64,000 bases of DNA from Halomonas sp. A11-A (GCF_003182195.1 NZ_QGTM01000002.1:62001-126000), one strand, 5' to 3'; positions 17,621 to 30,799 are shown, counted from the stretch's first letter. Made by a program: numbers and translations. Notes: generated by a model from the sequence alone, not told the origin.

Positions 17621-18079
17621 ATGTCACAGCTGCAGCAGGCGCGCATGGCCCTGCTTGGCCCCGCCGCCGCCGAGGGGGTGGGGCCACCGAGGCCGCTGAT
17701 GGGCTGCCGGGTGCGGGCGGGCTTTCCGAGTCCCGCCGACGACCACCTGGATGCCGAGATCGACCTGCACGCCCACGTGGTGAAGCGCCCGGCGGCCACC
17801 TACTTCGTGCGCGCCGAGGGGGACTCCATGCTGGGCGATGGCATCCACGATGGCGACTTGCTGGTGGTGGATCGCAGCCTGGAGCCCCTGCCCGGGCGGG
17901 TGGTGGTCATCTCCCTGGAGGGGGAGCCCACCGTCAAGCGCCTGGAGCGGCGGGGCGGCGGGGTATGGCTGGTGGCCAGCAACCCGCGCTTCGCGGCGAT
18001 CCCCCTGGCCGGCCGCGAGTGCGAGGTGTGGGGGGTGGTCACCCATGTGGTGCACGACCTTCTGGGGCGCTCGCCGTGA
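17621..18079 (+). CDS. umuD: UmuD, autoproteolytic subunit of DNA polymerase V
   Basis: This is a 152-residue S24/LexA-type self-cleaving protein. The cleavage site is A33-G34 (VRAGFPSP), the nucleophile S69 lies in GDSML and the general base K106 in EPTVKRL. The spacings (35 and 37 residues) equal those of E. coli UmuD. After SOS induction RecA filaments trigger cleavage to UmuD', which joins UmuC for translesion synthesis. LexA repression is shown by the operator overlapping its promoter. umuC follows with a 4-bp overlap. Confidence 0.95.
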   Translation: MSQLQQARMALLGPAAAEGVGPPRPLMGCRVRAGFPSPADDHLDAEIDLHAHVVKRPAATYFVRAEGDSMLGDGIHDGDLLVVDRSLEPLPGRVVVISLEGEPTVKRLERRGGGVWLVASNPRFAAIPLAGRECEVWGVVTHVVHDLLGRSP

Positions 18080-19353
18080 TCGCCCTGGTCGACGGCAACA
18101 ACTTCTACGTCAGCTGTGAACGGGTCTTCGACCCGCGCCTGGCGGGGCGGCCGGTGGGCGTGCTCTCCAATAACGACGGCTGCGTGGTGGCGCGCTCCGA
18201 GGAGCTCAAGGCGCTGGGGGTAGCCATGGGCGCCCCGCGGCACCTGCTGCCGCCGGCGGTGCGCCGCCAGGCGGTGCTGCTCTCCAGCAACTATGCCCTC
18301 TACGGCGACATGTCGCGGCGGGTCAACCAGGTGCTGGCGGAGTTCTCCCCGGACGTGGAGCCCTACTCCATCGATGAGAGTTTCGTGGGCTTCGCGGGGT
18401 TTCCCGCCCAGACCCTGGAAGCCCGCTGCCATGAGCTGCGCGAGACCGTTCGGCGCTGGACCGGTATCCCGGTGGGCGTCGGGGTGGCGCCCACCCGGGT
18501 GCTCGCCAAGCTGGCCAACCGGCTGGCCAAGCGCGAGCCGGCCTGCGAGGGCGTCTGCCTGCTCGAGGCCGACGGCGAGGCGACCCGCCGTGTGCTCGAG
18601 GCGTGCCCGGTCAACGAGCTCTGGGGCGTGGCCCGGCGCAGCGCCGAGCGGCTGGCGCTGATGGGCATCACCACCGCCTGGCAGCTGCGCCGGGCCGACC
18701 CGCGCTGGGTGCGCAGCCGCTTCTCGGTGGTGATGGAGCGCCTGGTCTGGGAGCTGCGCGGCCGCTCGGCCATCGCCCTCGACGACATGAGCGAGCCGCG
18801 CCGGCGCCTGCTGGTGTCGCGCTCCTTCGGCCGCCTCACCGGCGAGCGCCACGAGCTGGAGGCGGCGCTGCGCCAGCACGCCGCCCGGGCCGGCGAGAAG
18901 CTGCGCCGCCAGGGCAGCCTGGCCCGGGCGGTGCAGGTGTTCGTGCGTACCAACCCCTTCCTGGCTGGCGAGCCTCAGTACCGCAACGCCGCCCTGGTGG
19001 CGCTGCCCGCCCCCAGCGCCGACAGCCGGGAGCTGCTGGCGGCGGCCCGCCGCGCCCTGGAGGCGATCTTCCTCGAGGGCTACCGCTACCAGAAGTGCGG
19101 GGTGATGCTGCTCGATCTGGTGGACGCCGAGTCTGCTCAGCCCTCGCTGCTGGAGACCCCGGATGACGATGCACGCCGCGCCCGCAGCCAGCGCCTGATG
19201 GCGACCCTGGATCGCCTCAATCGCGAGATGGGACGCGACACTGTCCGCTTCGGCCTGCCCCGGGAGGGCAATGCCTGGGCGCTGCGCTGCGAGCACCGCT
19301 CGCCGCGCTACACCACGCGCTGGAGTGAATTGATGCGCGTCAAGACAGGCTAG
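18076..19353 (+). CDS. umuC: UmuC, catalytic subunit of DNA polymerase V
   Basis: This is a 425-residue Y-family translesion polymerase. [10 protein letters not shown] near the N terminus and SIDES carry the catalytic acidic residues, and [15 protein letters not shown] follows in the palm. The length matches E. coli UmuC (422). The start is GTG, with its last two bases plus A forming the umuD stop (GTGA), which indicates translational coupling. A GC-rich hairpin (GCGGGGCC with GGCCCCGC, 19418-19436) lies between this gene and the next one. Confidence 0.95.
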   Translation: MIALVDGNNFYVSCERVFDPRLAGRPVGVLSNNDGCVVARSEELKALGVAMGAPRHLLPPAVRRQAVLLSSNYALYGDMSRRVNQVLAEFSPDVEPYSIDESFVGFAGFPAQTLEARCHELRETVRRWTGIPVGVGVAPTRVLAKLANRLAKREPACEGVCLLEADGEATRRVLEACPVNELWGVARRSAERLALMGITTAWQLRRADPRWVRSRFSVVMERLVWELRGRSAIALDDMSEPRRRLLVSRSFGRLTGERHELEAALRQHAARAGEKLRRQGSLARAVQVFVRTNPFLAGEPQYRNAALVALPAPSADSRELLAAARRALEAIFLEGYRYQKCGVMLLDLVDAESAQPSLLETPDDDARRARSQRLMATLDRLNREMGRDTVRFGLPREGNAWALRCEHRSPRYTTRWSELMRVKTG

Positions 19354-19417
19354 GGATGCGACTGTTCCGGCGATGAACCGTTAGGGAGTCGTCATCTGCT
19401 CCGGCTACACTGGGTCG

Positions 19418-19436
19418 GCGGGGCCACCGGCCCCGC
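19418..19436 (+). terminator. Hairpin after umuC
   Basis: GCGGGGCC pairs with GGCCCCGC around ACC (8 bp). No U-tract follows, so termination is uncertain. Confidence 0.35.
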
Positions 19437-19465
19437 ATCGTCCATCATCAGCAGGGAGTGACCCC

Positions 19466-20218
19466 ATGCGCATGCAGGGAAAGAACGTGATCGTGACCGG
19501 CGGTGCCAGCGGTATCGGGCTGGCCAGCATCGAGCGCTGCCTGGAGGAGGGCGCCAGTGCGGTGATCGCCGACCTCGAGGGCAGCGAGGGCGCCGCCCGG
19601 GCGGCCGAACTCGACGGCAGGCACGGCGGGCGCTGCCTCTTCAAGGTGTGCGATGTGACCGACACCGCCCAGGTTGACCGCCTCTTCGAGGAGACCGTGG
19701 CGGAGCTCGGCAGCGTGGATGCGGTGTTCAACAACGCCGGCATCGGCGGCATCACCCCCACGGACGAGGTGACCGACGAGGAGTTCCTGCGCATCATCGA
19801 CATCAACCTCAACGGCGTCTTCCGGGTGGCCCGGGCCGCCCTGAGGGTGATGTATCGCCAGGGCAGCGGCAGCATCGTCAACTGCGCCTCCATCCTCGGC
19901 ATGCTCGGCCAGTCCCAGACCGCCGCCTACACCGCCGCCAAGGGGGGCGTGGTCAACATGACGCGTTCCCTGGGCATCGAGGCGGCACCCAAGGGCGTGC
20001 GGGTCAACGGCATCGGGCCGGGCTATATCGACACGCCGCTGCTCTCGGCACTGGATGACGAGCTGCTGCAGGGGCTGATCAGCCTGCATCCCATCGGTCG
20101 CCTGGGGCGCTCCGAGGAGATCGCCAACGCCTTCCTCTTCCTGGCCAGCGACGAGGCGAGCTTCATCACCGGCACCACCCTGATGGTCGACGGGGGCTTC
20201 ACCGCCGGTAAATCCTGA
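19466..20218 (+). CDS. SDR-family NAD(P)-dependent oxidoreductase
   Basis: This is a 250-residue classical short-chain dehydrogenase/reductase. The TGGASGIG cofactor motif is at residues 11-18, NNAG is at 89-92, and the catalytic S142, Y155 and K159 (YTAAK) are present. It ends with a VDGGFTAG terminus typical of 3-alpha/20-beta-hydroxysteroid-like SDRs. The Asp after the second strand (IADLEG) suggests preference for NAD. AGGGAG precedes the ATG. The substrate is unknown. An inverted repeat follows. Confidence 0.92.
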   Translation: MRMQGKNVIVTGGASGIGLASIERCLEEGASAVIADLEGSEGAARAAELDGRHGGRCLFKVCDVTDTAQVDRLFEETVAELGSVDAVFNNAGIGGITPTDEVTDEEFLRIIDINLNGVFRVARAALRVMYRQGSGSIVNCASILGMLGQSQTAAYTAAKGGVVNMTRSLGIEAAPKGVRVNGIGPGYIDTPLLSALDDELLQGLISLHPIGRLGRSEEIANAFLFLASDEASFITGTTLMVDGGFTAGKS

Positions 20219-20234
20219 GTCTGGCCCGGGAAGG

Positions 20235-20269
20235 CAGGATGGCAGTCGGCGCGTGCGGCTGCCATCCTG
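20235..20269 (+). terminator. Hairpin after SDR gene
   Basis: CAGGATGGCAG pairs with CTGCCATCCTG (11 bp perfect) around a 13-nt loop. It lacks a U-tract. Confidence 0.4.
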
Positions 20270-20296
20270 ACAGGGCATCCACCGAGGAGCCCTGCC

Positions 20297-21169
20297 ATGT
20301 CTGTCCTGTCCCTGCTGCCCCTGCGGCATCTGCGGCACCTGCTGGTGCTGGCCCTGCTGTCGCTGCCGCTGGCGCTGTCACCCCTCGAGGCCCGGGAGCT
20401 GGCGGCCCCGCCGGAATCGATGGTGGAGGTGGAGGTGGCCACCGTGGGCATGTCGGGCGTGGCCGGGGTGCCGGTGGTGCTGCTGCGCGAGCCGGGGGCC
20501 CGGGAGGTGATCCCGATCTATATCGGCGTGACCGAGGCGCGCGCCATCCTGCGCGCCCTGGCCGGGGAGCGCGCCCCGCGGCCGATGACCCATGAACTGC
20601 TCGGCGATGTGCTGGGGGGCGTCGAGGTGACGCTGACCCGAGTCTATGTAGATGCCCTCACCGAGAGCACCTTCCTGGGCATGCTGGAGCTGACGCTGCC
20701 GGGGCGCGATGCCCCGGTGCATATCGACAGCCGCCCCAGCGATGCCATCGCCCTGGCGCTCACCGCCGGGGCCAGCATTCACGTGGCGCCCGAGGTGCTG
20801 GAGGCGGCCCGCCAGATCGAGTATCAGGGCTTCGACGACCAGGTGGTGGTGGCACTGGGCATCACGGTGACGCCCCTGGACGAGGACCTGCGCGAGGCGC
20901 TGGGCCTGCCGGGTCGGGCCGGGGTGCTGATCAGCGACGTCAGCGGTGAGGCCGCGGCGGCGGGGCTTGCCCCCGGGGACCTGTTGCTGGAGGTCAACGG
21001 CGAGACGCCCGAGACGCCGATGCACTTCCTGGAGCTGGTGCGCGACACGCCCCGGGACGCCCCTGCCCGGCTGCGGGTCTGGCAGCAGGGCGAGATCCTC
21101 GAGGTGGAGCTCTCCACCGAGGTGCCGACACCCGCTCCGCGGCGTCGCGCCCCAGGGCTTGAGGCCTGA
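20297..21169 (+). CDS. Exported bifunctional-nuclease-like (DUF151) protein with C-terminal PDZ domain
   Basis: This is a 290-residue protein. Residues 1 to about 32 form a signal peptide (Arg/His-containing n-region, long Leu-rich core, cleavage near SPLEA). Residues 40-175 match DUF151, with IPIYIGVTEARAI, RPMTHELL and IDSRPSDAIALAL. Residues 185-265 form a PDZ domain (GVLISDVSGEAAAAGLAPGD and LLLEVNGE). Cytosolic DUF151 proteins have been reported as nucleases. Export and a PDZ domain point instead to an envelope role, perhaps binding C-termini of other envelope proteins (inference). A basic Pro-rich tail ends it. GAGGAG lies before the ATG. Confidence 0.8.
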   Translation: MSVLSLLPLRHLRHLLVLALLSLPLALSPLEARELAAPPESMVEVEVATVGMSGVAGVPVVLLREPGAREVIPIYIGVTEARAILRALAGERAPRPMTHELLGDVLGGVEVTLTRVYVDALTESTFLGMLELTLPGRDAPVHIDSRPSDAIALALTAGASIHVAPEVLEAARQIEYQGFDDQVVVALGITVTPLDEDLREALGLPGRAGVLISDVSGEAAAAGLAPGDLLLEVNGETPETPMHFLELVRDTPRDAPARLRVWQQGEILEVELSTEVPTPAPRRRAPGLEA

Positions 21170-21225
21170 GTCGAACTTGGCAGCCGGCGCCGGGCGGGCA
21201 AGAATGGGCGCCAGGAGGATTGCCC

Positions 21226-21612
21226 ATGCTTGTTTCATTGATTGCTGCCGGCCTGCTCGGCGCCCCCGCCCTTGCCGCCGACGCGCCTGACAAGGTCGAC
21301 CTGACCGCCCTGGAAGCCCATCACCGGGAGCTGCTCTCCTGCGACCGCCTGACCGGCCACTGGCTCCAGGAGGATGAGTACATGGCGATGCACACCGCCA
21401 TCGGCGACTCCCGGCAGCGCCTGGAGGCGCTGCGCCCCATGCCCTTCAGCGAAGAGGAGTTCCCGGCGGGCGCGGCCGACCTGACCATCGGCGAGACTCG
21501 CTACACCGGTGGTGACGTCGCGCGGATGAAGGAGACGCCCGGCGAGGCCGATGTGCGCGAGGCCTACCTCACCATCCGCCCGCACTGCATGCGGCTGATC
21601 GGCTACTTCTGA
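21226..21612 (+). CDS. Small secreted protein of unknown function
   Basis: I do not recognise this 128-residue protein. It has a short signal peptide (MLVSLIAAGLLGAPALA, cleavage before ADAPDK). The mature domain of about 110 residues has two Cys (SCDRL and PHCMRL) that could form a disulfide. The composition is acidic and the protein ends in a short hydrophobic LIGYF. AGGAGG lies 7 nt before the chosen ATG; a TTG two codons earlier is the alternative. It follows the DUF151-PDZ gene by 56 bp on the same strand, so the two envelope proteins may be expressed together. Confidence 0.7.
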   Translation: MLVSLIAAGLLGAPALAADAPDKVDLTALEAHHRELLSCDRLTGHWLQEDEYMAMHTAIGDSRQRLEALRPMPFSEEEFPAGAADLTIGETRYTGGDVARMKETPGEADVREAYLTIRPHCMRLIGYF

Positions 21613-21634
21613 CGCCTTTCCGGCACCAGAAGAG

Positions 21635-21664
21635 ACGGCCACCGCGGGAAACCGCGGTGGCCGT
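21635..21664. terminator. Strong bidirectional hairpin before tRNA-Thr
   Basis: ACGGCCACCGCGG pairs with CCGCGGTGGCCGT (13 bp perfect) with a GAAA tetraloop. It lies between the secreted-protein gene (+) and the tRNA (-). On the minus strand it is followed by CTCTTCT. Confidence 0.75.
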
Positions 21665-21678
21665 CCTGCCTGAAGGGG

Positions 21679-21754
<76 letters not shown>

Positions 21755-21773
21755 GCCTGTCGTGATGGTAGCG

Positions 21774-21791
21774 CCGCCGAGGGCGCTTCGG

Positions 21792-21805
<14 letters not shown>
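21774..21805 (-). terminator. Hairpin overlapping the tesB stop codon
   Basis: CCGCCGAGGG pairs with CCCTCGGCGG (10 bp perfect) with the tesB stop in the 12-nt loop. There is no U-tract; it may only partly separate tesB from the tRNA downstream. Confidence 0.4.
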
Positions 21806-24632
<2,827 letters not shown>

Positions 24633-24799
24633 GGGGGGGCGGCTGGCGATGACGACCCACCACCATAACCAGCTGCGGCGCGGCTGTCATCCGTGCGATT
24701 TCTTGCCGCGATTTCTTCCGCCCCGGGCTTTCCAGTATCATATGCGCTCTCTGCCGCTGGCCGCGGCCCCTCCTTGATGATTTCCAGAGGCTCCAGGAT

Positions 24800-27700
24800 A
24801 TGCTCGAACTGCGCGGCGCCCCCGCCCTCTCCGCCTTCCGTCACGCCAAGCTGCTGGCCGCCCTGCGCGAGGCGGCGGCCGACGTCGAGTCGCTGCAGGC
24901 GGAGTACGTGCATTTCGTCGATCACGAAGGCGAGCTCAGCGCCGAGGCGCTGGCGGTGCTGGAGCAGCTGCTCGACTATGGTTCTCAACTTCAGGGTTCT
25001 CAACTTCAGGGTTCTCACCTTCAGGGCTCTGACGTCGAGGGCGCCCGAGCAGAGGGCCAGCTGTTCCTGGTGGTGCCGCGCATCGGCACCCAGTCGCCCT
25101 GGTCCTCCAAGGCTACCGACATCGCGCGCAACTGCGGCCTCGGCAGCATTCGTCGCCTCGAGCGCGGCATCGCCTACCGGGTCAAGCTCAGGGGCGTGCT
25201 CTCCGAGCAGGCCTTCGAGGCGATCCGCGCCACCCTGCACGACCGCATGACCGAAACGGTGCTGGCCGACAGCTCCGACGCGGCACGGCTCTTCGCCCAC
25301 CATGAGCCGGCACCCCTGGGCAGCGTCGACATCCTCGCGGGCGGTCGCGAGGCGCTGGAGGCCGCCAACGTCGCCCTCGGCCTGGCCCTGGCCGAGGACG
25401 AGATCGATTACCTGGTGGCGGCTTTCCGCGACCTGGGCCGCAACCCCACCGACGTCGAGCTGATGATGTTCGCCCAGGCGAACTCCGAGCACTGCCGCCA
25501 CAAGATCTTCAACGCCGACTGGGTGATCGACGGCGAGGCGCAGCCCCTCTCGCTGTTCAAGATGATCAAGAACACCCACCAGGCCTCCCCGGAGGACATC
25601 CTCTCGGCCTACAGCGACAACGCGGCGGTGATCAGGGGCGCCACGGCGCCGCGCTTCTTCCCGGCCCCGCTGACCGGTCAGGCCGGCGAGCGCGCCCGCT
25701 ACGGGAGCGTCGAGGAGCCGATCCAGATCTTGATGAAGGTGGAGACCCACAACCACCCCACGGCGATCGCCCCGCACCCGGGAGCGGCCACCGGCGCCGG
25801 CGGCGAGATCCGCGACGAGGGCGCCACCGGCATCGGCGGCAAGCCCAAGGCGGGCCTCACCGGCTTCACCGTCTCCAACCTGCGCATCCCCGAGTTCGTG
25901 CAGCCCTGGGAGGCCTTCGACTACGGCAAGCCCGAGCGCATCGTCTCGGCCCTCGAGATCATGCTGGAGGGCCCCATCGGGGGGGCGGCCTTCAACAACG
26001 AGTTCGGCCGCCCCAACCTGGCCGGCTACTTCCGTACCTATGAGCAGGACGTGCTGGGGGCCAACGGCATCGAGCGCCGCGGCTTCCACAAGCCGATCAT
26101 GCTCGCCGGCGGCTACGGCAACATCCGCGACGGCCACGTCCAGAAGGGCGAGATCCCGGTGGGTGGCAAGCTGATCGTGATGGGCGGTCCTGCCATGCTG
26201 ATCGGCCTGGGCGGTGGTGCGGCCTCCTCCATGGCCTCCGGCACCTCCAGCGCCGACCTGGACTTCGCCTCGGTGCAGCGCGGCAACCCCGAGATCGAGC
26301 GTCGCGCCCAGGAGGTGATCGACCGCTGCTGGGCCCTGGGTGAGGCCAACCCCATCCGCTTCATCCACGACGTGGGGGCCGGCGGGCTCTCCAACGCCCT
26401 GCCCGAGCTGGTCAAGGACGGCGAGCGCGGCGGCCTGTTCGACCTGCGCGCGGTGCCCAGCGCCGAGCCGGGCATGAGCCCGCTGGAGATCTGGTGCAAC
26501 GAGGCCCAGGAGCGCTACGTGCTGGCCGTGGCCGCGGAGGACCTCGCCACCTTCGACGCCCTCTGTGCCCGCGAGCGCTGCCCCTATGCGGTGGTGGGCG
26601 AGGCCATTGAGGCACACCACCTGGAGGTGCGCGACGGCCACTTCGAGAGCAAGCCCGTCGACCTGCCGATGAGCGTGCTGTTCGGCAAGCCGCCGAAGAT
26701 GACCCGCGAGTTCTCCCGCGAGACCCGCGAGCTGCCCGGCGTGATGCTCGACAACCTCGACCTGCGCGAGGCCATGGACCGCGTACTGCGCCTGCCCACC
26801 GTGGCCTCCAAGAGCTTCCTGATCACCATCGGCGACCGCTCCATCACCGGCCAGGTGGCCCGCGACCAGATGGTCGGCCCCTGGCAGGTGCCGGTGGCCG
26901 ATGTCGCCGTGACCACGGCCAGCTTCGACACCCACGCCGGCGAGGCCATGGCCATGGGCGAGCGTCCGCCGGTGGCGCTGATCGACCCCGCCGCCAGCGC
27001 CCGCCTGGCAGTCGCCGAGGCGATCACCAACCTGGCCGCTGCGCCCATCGCCAAGCTAGGCGATATCAAGCTCTCCGCCAACTGGATGAGCGCCGCCGAC
27101 CACCCCGGCGAGAACCAGGCGCTCTATGACGCCGTCCACGCCGTGGGCATGGAGCTCTGTCCGGCGCTGGGCATTGCCATCCCGGTGGGCAAGGACTCCA
27201 TGTCCATGCGCACCGCCTGGCAGGAGTCGAACGGCTCTGATGACGGGCACGGCGAGGCCGAGGAGAAGAGCGTCACCTCGCCGCTGTCGCTGGTGATCAC
27301 CGGCTTTGCGCCGGTCACCGATGCCATGCAGACCCTGACGCCCCAGATCAATCTGGAGCAGGATGAGTCCGACCTGCTGCTGATCGACCTGGGCGGCGGC
27401 AAGAACCGCCTGGGCGGCTCGGCCCTGGCCCAGGTCTATGGCCAGGTGGGCAGCGAGTGCCCGGACCTGGACGACCCGGAAGACCTCAAGGCCTTCTTCG
27501 CGGTGATCCAGGGGCTCAACGCCGAGGGCAAGCTGCTCGCCTACCACGACCGCAGCGATGGCGGCCTGCTGGTGACCCTGCTGGAGATGGCCTTCGCCGC
27601 TCACGCCGGCCTCGAGATCAAGCTCGACTGGCTGGTCGACGAGCCCGCCGAGGCGGTGAATGCGCTGTTCGCCGAGGAGCTCGGTGCGGTGATCCAGGTC

Positions 27701-28789
27701 AACCGCGCCCACACCGAGGAGGTGCTGGCCCAGTTCGCCGCCGCCGGCATCGAGACCTGCGGCGTCATCGCCCGGCCCCGCTACGACGACCAGGTGCGGG
27801 TCACCCTCTTCGAGGAGCCACTGCTGGAGACCACCCGCATGCTGGCCCAGCGCACCTGGTCCGAGACCAGCTACCGTCTGCAGGCGCTGCGCGACAACCC
27901 GGAGTGCGCCAAGAGCGAGTTCGACGGCCTGCTCGATGACCGCGACCCGGGTCTCTCCGCCACCCCCGCCTTCGACGTCGACGAGGATGTCGCCGCGCCC
28001 TATCTCAACCTGGCTCGGCCTTCGGTGGCGGTGCTGCGCGAGCAGGGCGTCAACGGCCAGGTGGAGATGGCCTGGGCCTTCGACCGCGCCGGTTTCGAGG
28101 CGGTGGACGTGCATATGAGCGATATCCTGGCAGGCCGGGTATCGCTGGATGAATTCAAGGGGCTGGTGGCCTGCGGCGGCTTCTCCTACGGCGACGTGCT
28201 GGGGGCTGGCGGCGGCTGGGCCAAGTCGGTGCTCTTCAACGAGCGCGCCCGGGAGCAGTTCGCGGCCTTCTTCCAGCGTGACGACAGCTTCTCGCTGGGC
28301 GTCTGCAACGGCTGCCAGATGCTCTCCCAGCTCAAGGAGCTGATCCCCGGGGCCGAGGCGTGGCCGCGCTTCGTGCGCAACGAGTCCGAGCAGTTCGAGG
28401 CTCGGGTCGCCATGGTCCAGGTGGAGCAGAGCCCCTCGATCCTGCTGGCCGGCATGGAGGGCTCTCGCCTGCCCATCGCCGTGGCCCACGGCGAGGGCCG
28501 CGCCGAGTTCCGCGACAGCGCCCACCTGCGCAGCATGCAGGGCAATGGCCAGGTGGCGCTGCGCTTCCTGGACAACCACGGCCAGGTCACCACCCGCTAC
28601 CCGGCCAACCCCAACGGCTCGCCCTCCGGCATTACCGGCCTGACCACCCCGGATGGCCGCGCCACCATCATGATGCCCCATCCGGAGCGGGTGGTGCGCG
28701 CGGTGACCAACTCCTGGCGCCCGGCCGAGTGGACCCGGGACGGCGCCTGGCTGCGCCTCTTCCGCAACGCCCGGGTCTGGGTGGACTGA
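24800..28789 (+). CDS. purL: Phosphoribosylformylglycinamidine synthase (single-chain)
   Basis: This is a 1329-residue large-type FGAM synthase: an N-terminal PurS-like part, two AIRS-type synthetase halves ([35 protein letters not shown]) and a C-terminal class I glutaminase. The nucleophile is C1169 in GVCNGCQML, with AHGEGRAEF and PHPERVVRA supplying the His-Glu. It performs the fourth step of purine synthesis using glutamine and ATP. Residues 61-75 are three copies of a 15-bp unit ([15 protein letters not shown]), then a decayed fourth, in a linker where E. coli PurL is shorter. These codons are less GC-rich than the rest. Confidence 0.97.
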   Translation: MLELRGAPALSAFRHAKLLAALREAAADVESLQAEYVHFVDHEGELSAEALAVLEQLLDYGSQLQGSQLQGSHLQGSDVEGARAEGQLFLVVPRIGTQSPWSSKATDIARNCGLGSIRRLERGIAYRVKLRGVLSEQAFEAIRATLHDRMTETVLADSSDAARLFAHHEPAPLGSVDILAGGREALEAANVALGLALAEDEIDYLVAAFRDLGRNPTDVELMMFAQANSEHCRHKIFNADWVIDGEAQPLSLFKMIKNTHQASPEDILSAYSDNAAVIRGATAPRFFPAPLTGQAGERARYGSVEEPIQILMKVETHNHPTAIAPHPGAATGAGGEIRDEGATGIGGKPKAGLTGFTVSNLRIPEFVQPWEAFDYGKPERIVSALEIMLEGPIGGAAFNNEFGRPNLAGYFRTYEQDVLGANGIERRGFHKPIMLAGGYGNIRDGHVQKGEIPVGGKLIVMGGPAMLIGLGGGAASSMASGTSSADLDFASVQRGNPEIERRAQEVIDRCWALGEANPIRFIHDVGAGGLSNALPELVKDGERGGLFDLRAVPSAEPGMSPLEIWCNEAQERYVLAVAAEDLATFDALCARERCPYAVVGEAIEAHHLEVRDGHFESKPVDLPMSVLFGKPPKMTREFSRETRELPGVMLDNLDLREAMDRVLRLPTVASKSFLITIGDRSITGQVARDQMVGPWQVPVADVAVTTASFDTHAGEAMAMGERPPVALIDPAASARLAVAEAITNLAAAPIAKLGDIKLSANWMSAADHPGENQALYDAVHAVGMELCPALGIAIPVGKDSMSMRTAWQESNGSDDGHGEAEEKSVTSPLSLVITGFAPVTDAMQTLTPQINLEQDESDLLLIDLGGGKNRLGGSALAQVYGQVGSECPDLDDPEDLKAFFAVIQGLNAEGKLLAYHDRSDGGLLVTLLEMAFAAHAGLEIKLDWLVDEPAEAVNALFAEELGAVIQVNRAHTEEVLAQFAAAGIETCGVIARPRYDDQVRVTLFEEPLLETTRMLAQRTWSETSYRLQALRDNPECAKSEFDGLLDDRDPGLSATPAFDVDEDVAAPYLNLARPSVAVLREQGVNGQVEMAWAFDRAGFEAVDVHMSDILAGRVSLDEFKGLVACGGFSYGDVLGAGGGWAKSVLFNERAREQFAAFFQRDDSFSLGVCNGCQMLSQLKELIPGAEAWPRFVRNESEQFEARVAMVQVEQSPSILLAGMEGSRLPIAVAHGEGRAEFRDSAHLRSMQGNGQVALRFLDNHGQVTTRYPANPNGSPSGITGLTTPDGRATIMMPHPERVVRAVTNSWRPAEWTRDGAWLRLFRNARVWVD
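24980..25039 (+). repeat. 15-bp in-frame tandem repeat inside purL
   Basis: Units start at 24980, 24995 and 25010, reading GGTTCTCAACTTCAG; the first two are identical and the third has one change. A diverged fourth unit spans 25025-25039. Each unit adds five residues. Confidence 0.95.
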
Positions 28790-28797
28790 GGGCTTAC

Positions 28798-30663
28798 GTG
28801 TCGCCTCGTGGCTCTGCACAGAAGGCGGCCTCCGGGTCGCCTTCGGCGTCTGCGGCCCCGGCACTGCGTCCCTACCAGCAGGAGGCGGTGCGCCGGGTGA
28901 TCGGGCACTTTCGCGGCTCGGACGACCCCGCCGTGGTGGTGCTGCCCACCGGCAGCGGCAAGTCCCTGGTGATCGCCGAGCTGGCGCGCCTGGCCCGGGG
29001 GCGGGTGCTGGTGCTGGCCCATGTGCGCGAGCTGGTGGAGCAGAACCACGCCAAGTACCAGGCCTACGGCCTTTCGGCGGATATCTTCAGCGCGGGCCTT
29101 AAGCGCAAGGAGAGCGCCCGCCAGGTGGTCTTCGGCTCGGTGCAGTCGGTGGTGCGCGGCCTCGACCGCTTCGACGATGGCAACTTCACCCTGCTGGTGA
29201 TCGACGAATGCCACCGGGTCTCCCCCGCCGAGGACGCCAGCTACCGCCGGGTGATCGAGCGGCTGCGCGCGGCCAATCCGCGCCTCAAGGTGCTGGGACT
29301 CACCGCCACCCCCTACCGGCTGGGTCAGGGGTTCATCTACCACCGCCACCATCACGGCATGGTGCGCGGCGAGGCCGACTGCTTCTTTCGCGACTGCGTC
29401 TTCGAGCAGCCCCTGCGGTTGATGGTGAAGCAGGGCTATCTGGCCGAGCCGCGGCGCATCGATGCGGCGGTGGAGCGCTATGACTTCTCGGCCCTGGCGC
29501 CGGGGGCCAGCGGCCTCTTCCGGGAGGAGGAGCTCAACCGGGTGGTGGCGGGCCACCGCGCCACGCCGGGGATCATCGCCGAGGTGGTCGAGCGCGCCCG
29601 TGACCGCCAGGGGGTGATGCTCTTCGCGGCGAGCGTGGCCCACGCCGAGGAGATCCTCGGCTACCTGCCGGCGGGCGAGGCGGCGCTGGTCACCGGCGAG
29701 ACCCCCTCCGCCGAGCGCGAGTGGCTCATCGCCGCCTTCAAGGCCCGGGAGCTCAAGTACCTGGTCAACGTGGCGGTGCTCACCACCGGCTTCGACGCCC
29801 CCCACGTGGACCTGATCGCCATCCTGCGCCCCACCGAGTCGGTGAGCCTCTACCAGCAGATCGTCGGCCGCGGCCTGCGCCTCGCGCCGGGCAAGCGGGA
29901 CTGCCTGATCCTCGACTACGCCGGCAACCCCTGGGAGCTCTATGCGCCGGAGGTGGGCTCGGCGAAGCCCGACTCCGACAGCGAGCCGGTGCAGGTGGAG
30001 TGCCCCGCCTGCGGCCATGCCAACCTCTTCTGGGGCAAGCGCGACGGTGAACTCGTGATCGAGCACTTCGGCCGCCGCTGCCAGGGGCTGGTGGAGGGCG
30101 AGCCGCAGGTCGATGGCGCGGCGTCGGGCGCCGAAAATCGCGGCGTGGCGTCGGGCGCCGGGAAAAGGCGGCAGTGCGACTTTCGCTTTCGCTTCAAGGT
30201 ATGCGGCGACTGCGGCGCCGAGAACGATATCGCCGCCCGGCGCTGCCACGGTTGCCAAACCCTGCTGGTGGATGCCGACGACAAGCTCAAGGAGGCGCTG
30301 CGCCTCAAGGATGCCCGGGTGCTCAGGGTCAGCGGCATGCAGCTCGAGGCTACCGTCAACGGCCGAGGCATGGCGCGGCTCAAGGTGACCTACCACGACG
30401 AGGATGGCGCGACGCTCAGCGAATGGTTCGCGCTGGAGACGCCGGCCCAGCGCGGCGCCTTCGCCGCGGCCTTCCTGCGCGACCACCTGCGCGCGCCGGG
30501 GGTGCCGTTTCGGCCCACCACGCCGGAGGAGGTCGTGGCCGAGCGACGCCGCCTGCGCCACCCGGACTTCGCGGTGGGGCGCAGGGTGGGGCGCCACTGG
30601 CAGGTGCGCGAGAAGCTCTTCGACTATGTCGGGCGCTATCGCAAGGCCAGCGAGGCTGAGTAG
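28798..30663 (+). CDS. radD: RadD-type superfamily II helicase-like ATPase
   Basis: This is a 621-residue protein closely matching E. coli RadD (YejH), a RecA/SSB-linked ATPase in repair of double-strand breaks and crosslinks. Motif I TGSGKS is at 51-56 and DECH at 136-139. [16 protein letters not shown] and [13 protein letters not shown] lie in lobe 2. The C-terminal zinc-binding part has CPACG, RRCQG, CDFRF, CGDCG and CHGC. The start is taken as GTG 9 bp after purL. Residues 1-22 are a low-complexity Ser/Ala extension absent from E. coli. Residues about 439-457 are a Gly/Ala-rich imperfectly repeated insertion within the zinc region. Confidence 0.92.
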   Translation: MSPRGSAQKAASGSPSASAAPALRPYQQEAVRRVIGHFRGSDDPAVVVLPTGSGKSLVIAELARLARGRVLVLAHVRELVEQNHAKYQAYGLSADIFSAGLKRKESARQVVFGSVQSVVRGLDRFDDGNFTLLVIDECHRVSPAEDASYRRVIERLRAANPRLKVLGLTATPYRLGQGFIYHRHHHGMVRGEADCFFRDCVFEQPLRLMVKQGYLAEPRRIDAAVERYDFSALAPGASGLFREEELNRVVAGHRATPGIIAEVVERARDRQGVMLFAASVAHAEEILGYLPAGEAALVTGETPSAEREWLIAAFKARELKYLVNVAVLTTGFDAPHVDLIAILRPTESVSLYQQIVGRGLRLAPGKRDCLILDYAGNPWELYAPEVGSAKPDSDSEPVQVECPACGHANLFWGKRDGELVIEHFGRRCQGLVEGEPQVDGAASGAENRGVASGAGKRRQCDFRFRFKVCGDCGAENDIAARRCHGCQTLLVDADDKLKEALRLKDARVLRVSGMQLEATVNGRGMARLKVTYHDEDGATLSEWFALETPAQRGAFAAAFLRDHLRAPGVPFRPTTPEEVVAERRRLRHPDFAVGRRVGRHWQVREKLFDYVGRYRKASEAE

Positions 30664-30682
30664 CAGGCATGCACGGTCCGAG

Positions 30683-30799
30683 CGAGAGGCGCCGGGGACA
30701 GGCCGAAAGGGAGGTCCTACGCCATGGATGGCGTCGGTAGCGTACAGGGAGGTATTCACAGCGCCTCCCTGAAGGCCTGTCGCCGGGATAGCCTCGAGC
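30683..30799 (-). repeat. 117-bp intergenic repeat element, copy 1 (inverted)
   Basis: On the minus strand this segment aligns without gaps to 60897-61013. Shared blocks include GCTCGAGGCT, TCCCGGCGACAGG, GGCGCTGTGA, CGCTACC, GCCATCC and CCTGTCCCCGGCGCCTCTCG. The element has imperfect inverted ends (CCGGCGACAGG with CCTGTCCCCGG). It fills most of the gap between radD and scpA. It is probably a small palindromic extragenic or MITE-like repeat. Confidence 0.88.

Noticed and set aside
24980..25039. Short regular repeats that could suggest a CRISPR array
   Set aside because: The units are directly adjacent, in frame and without spacers; the same holds for the three 27-bp aceF repeats. No cas gene is in the window.
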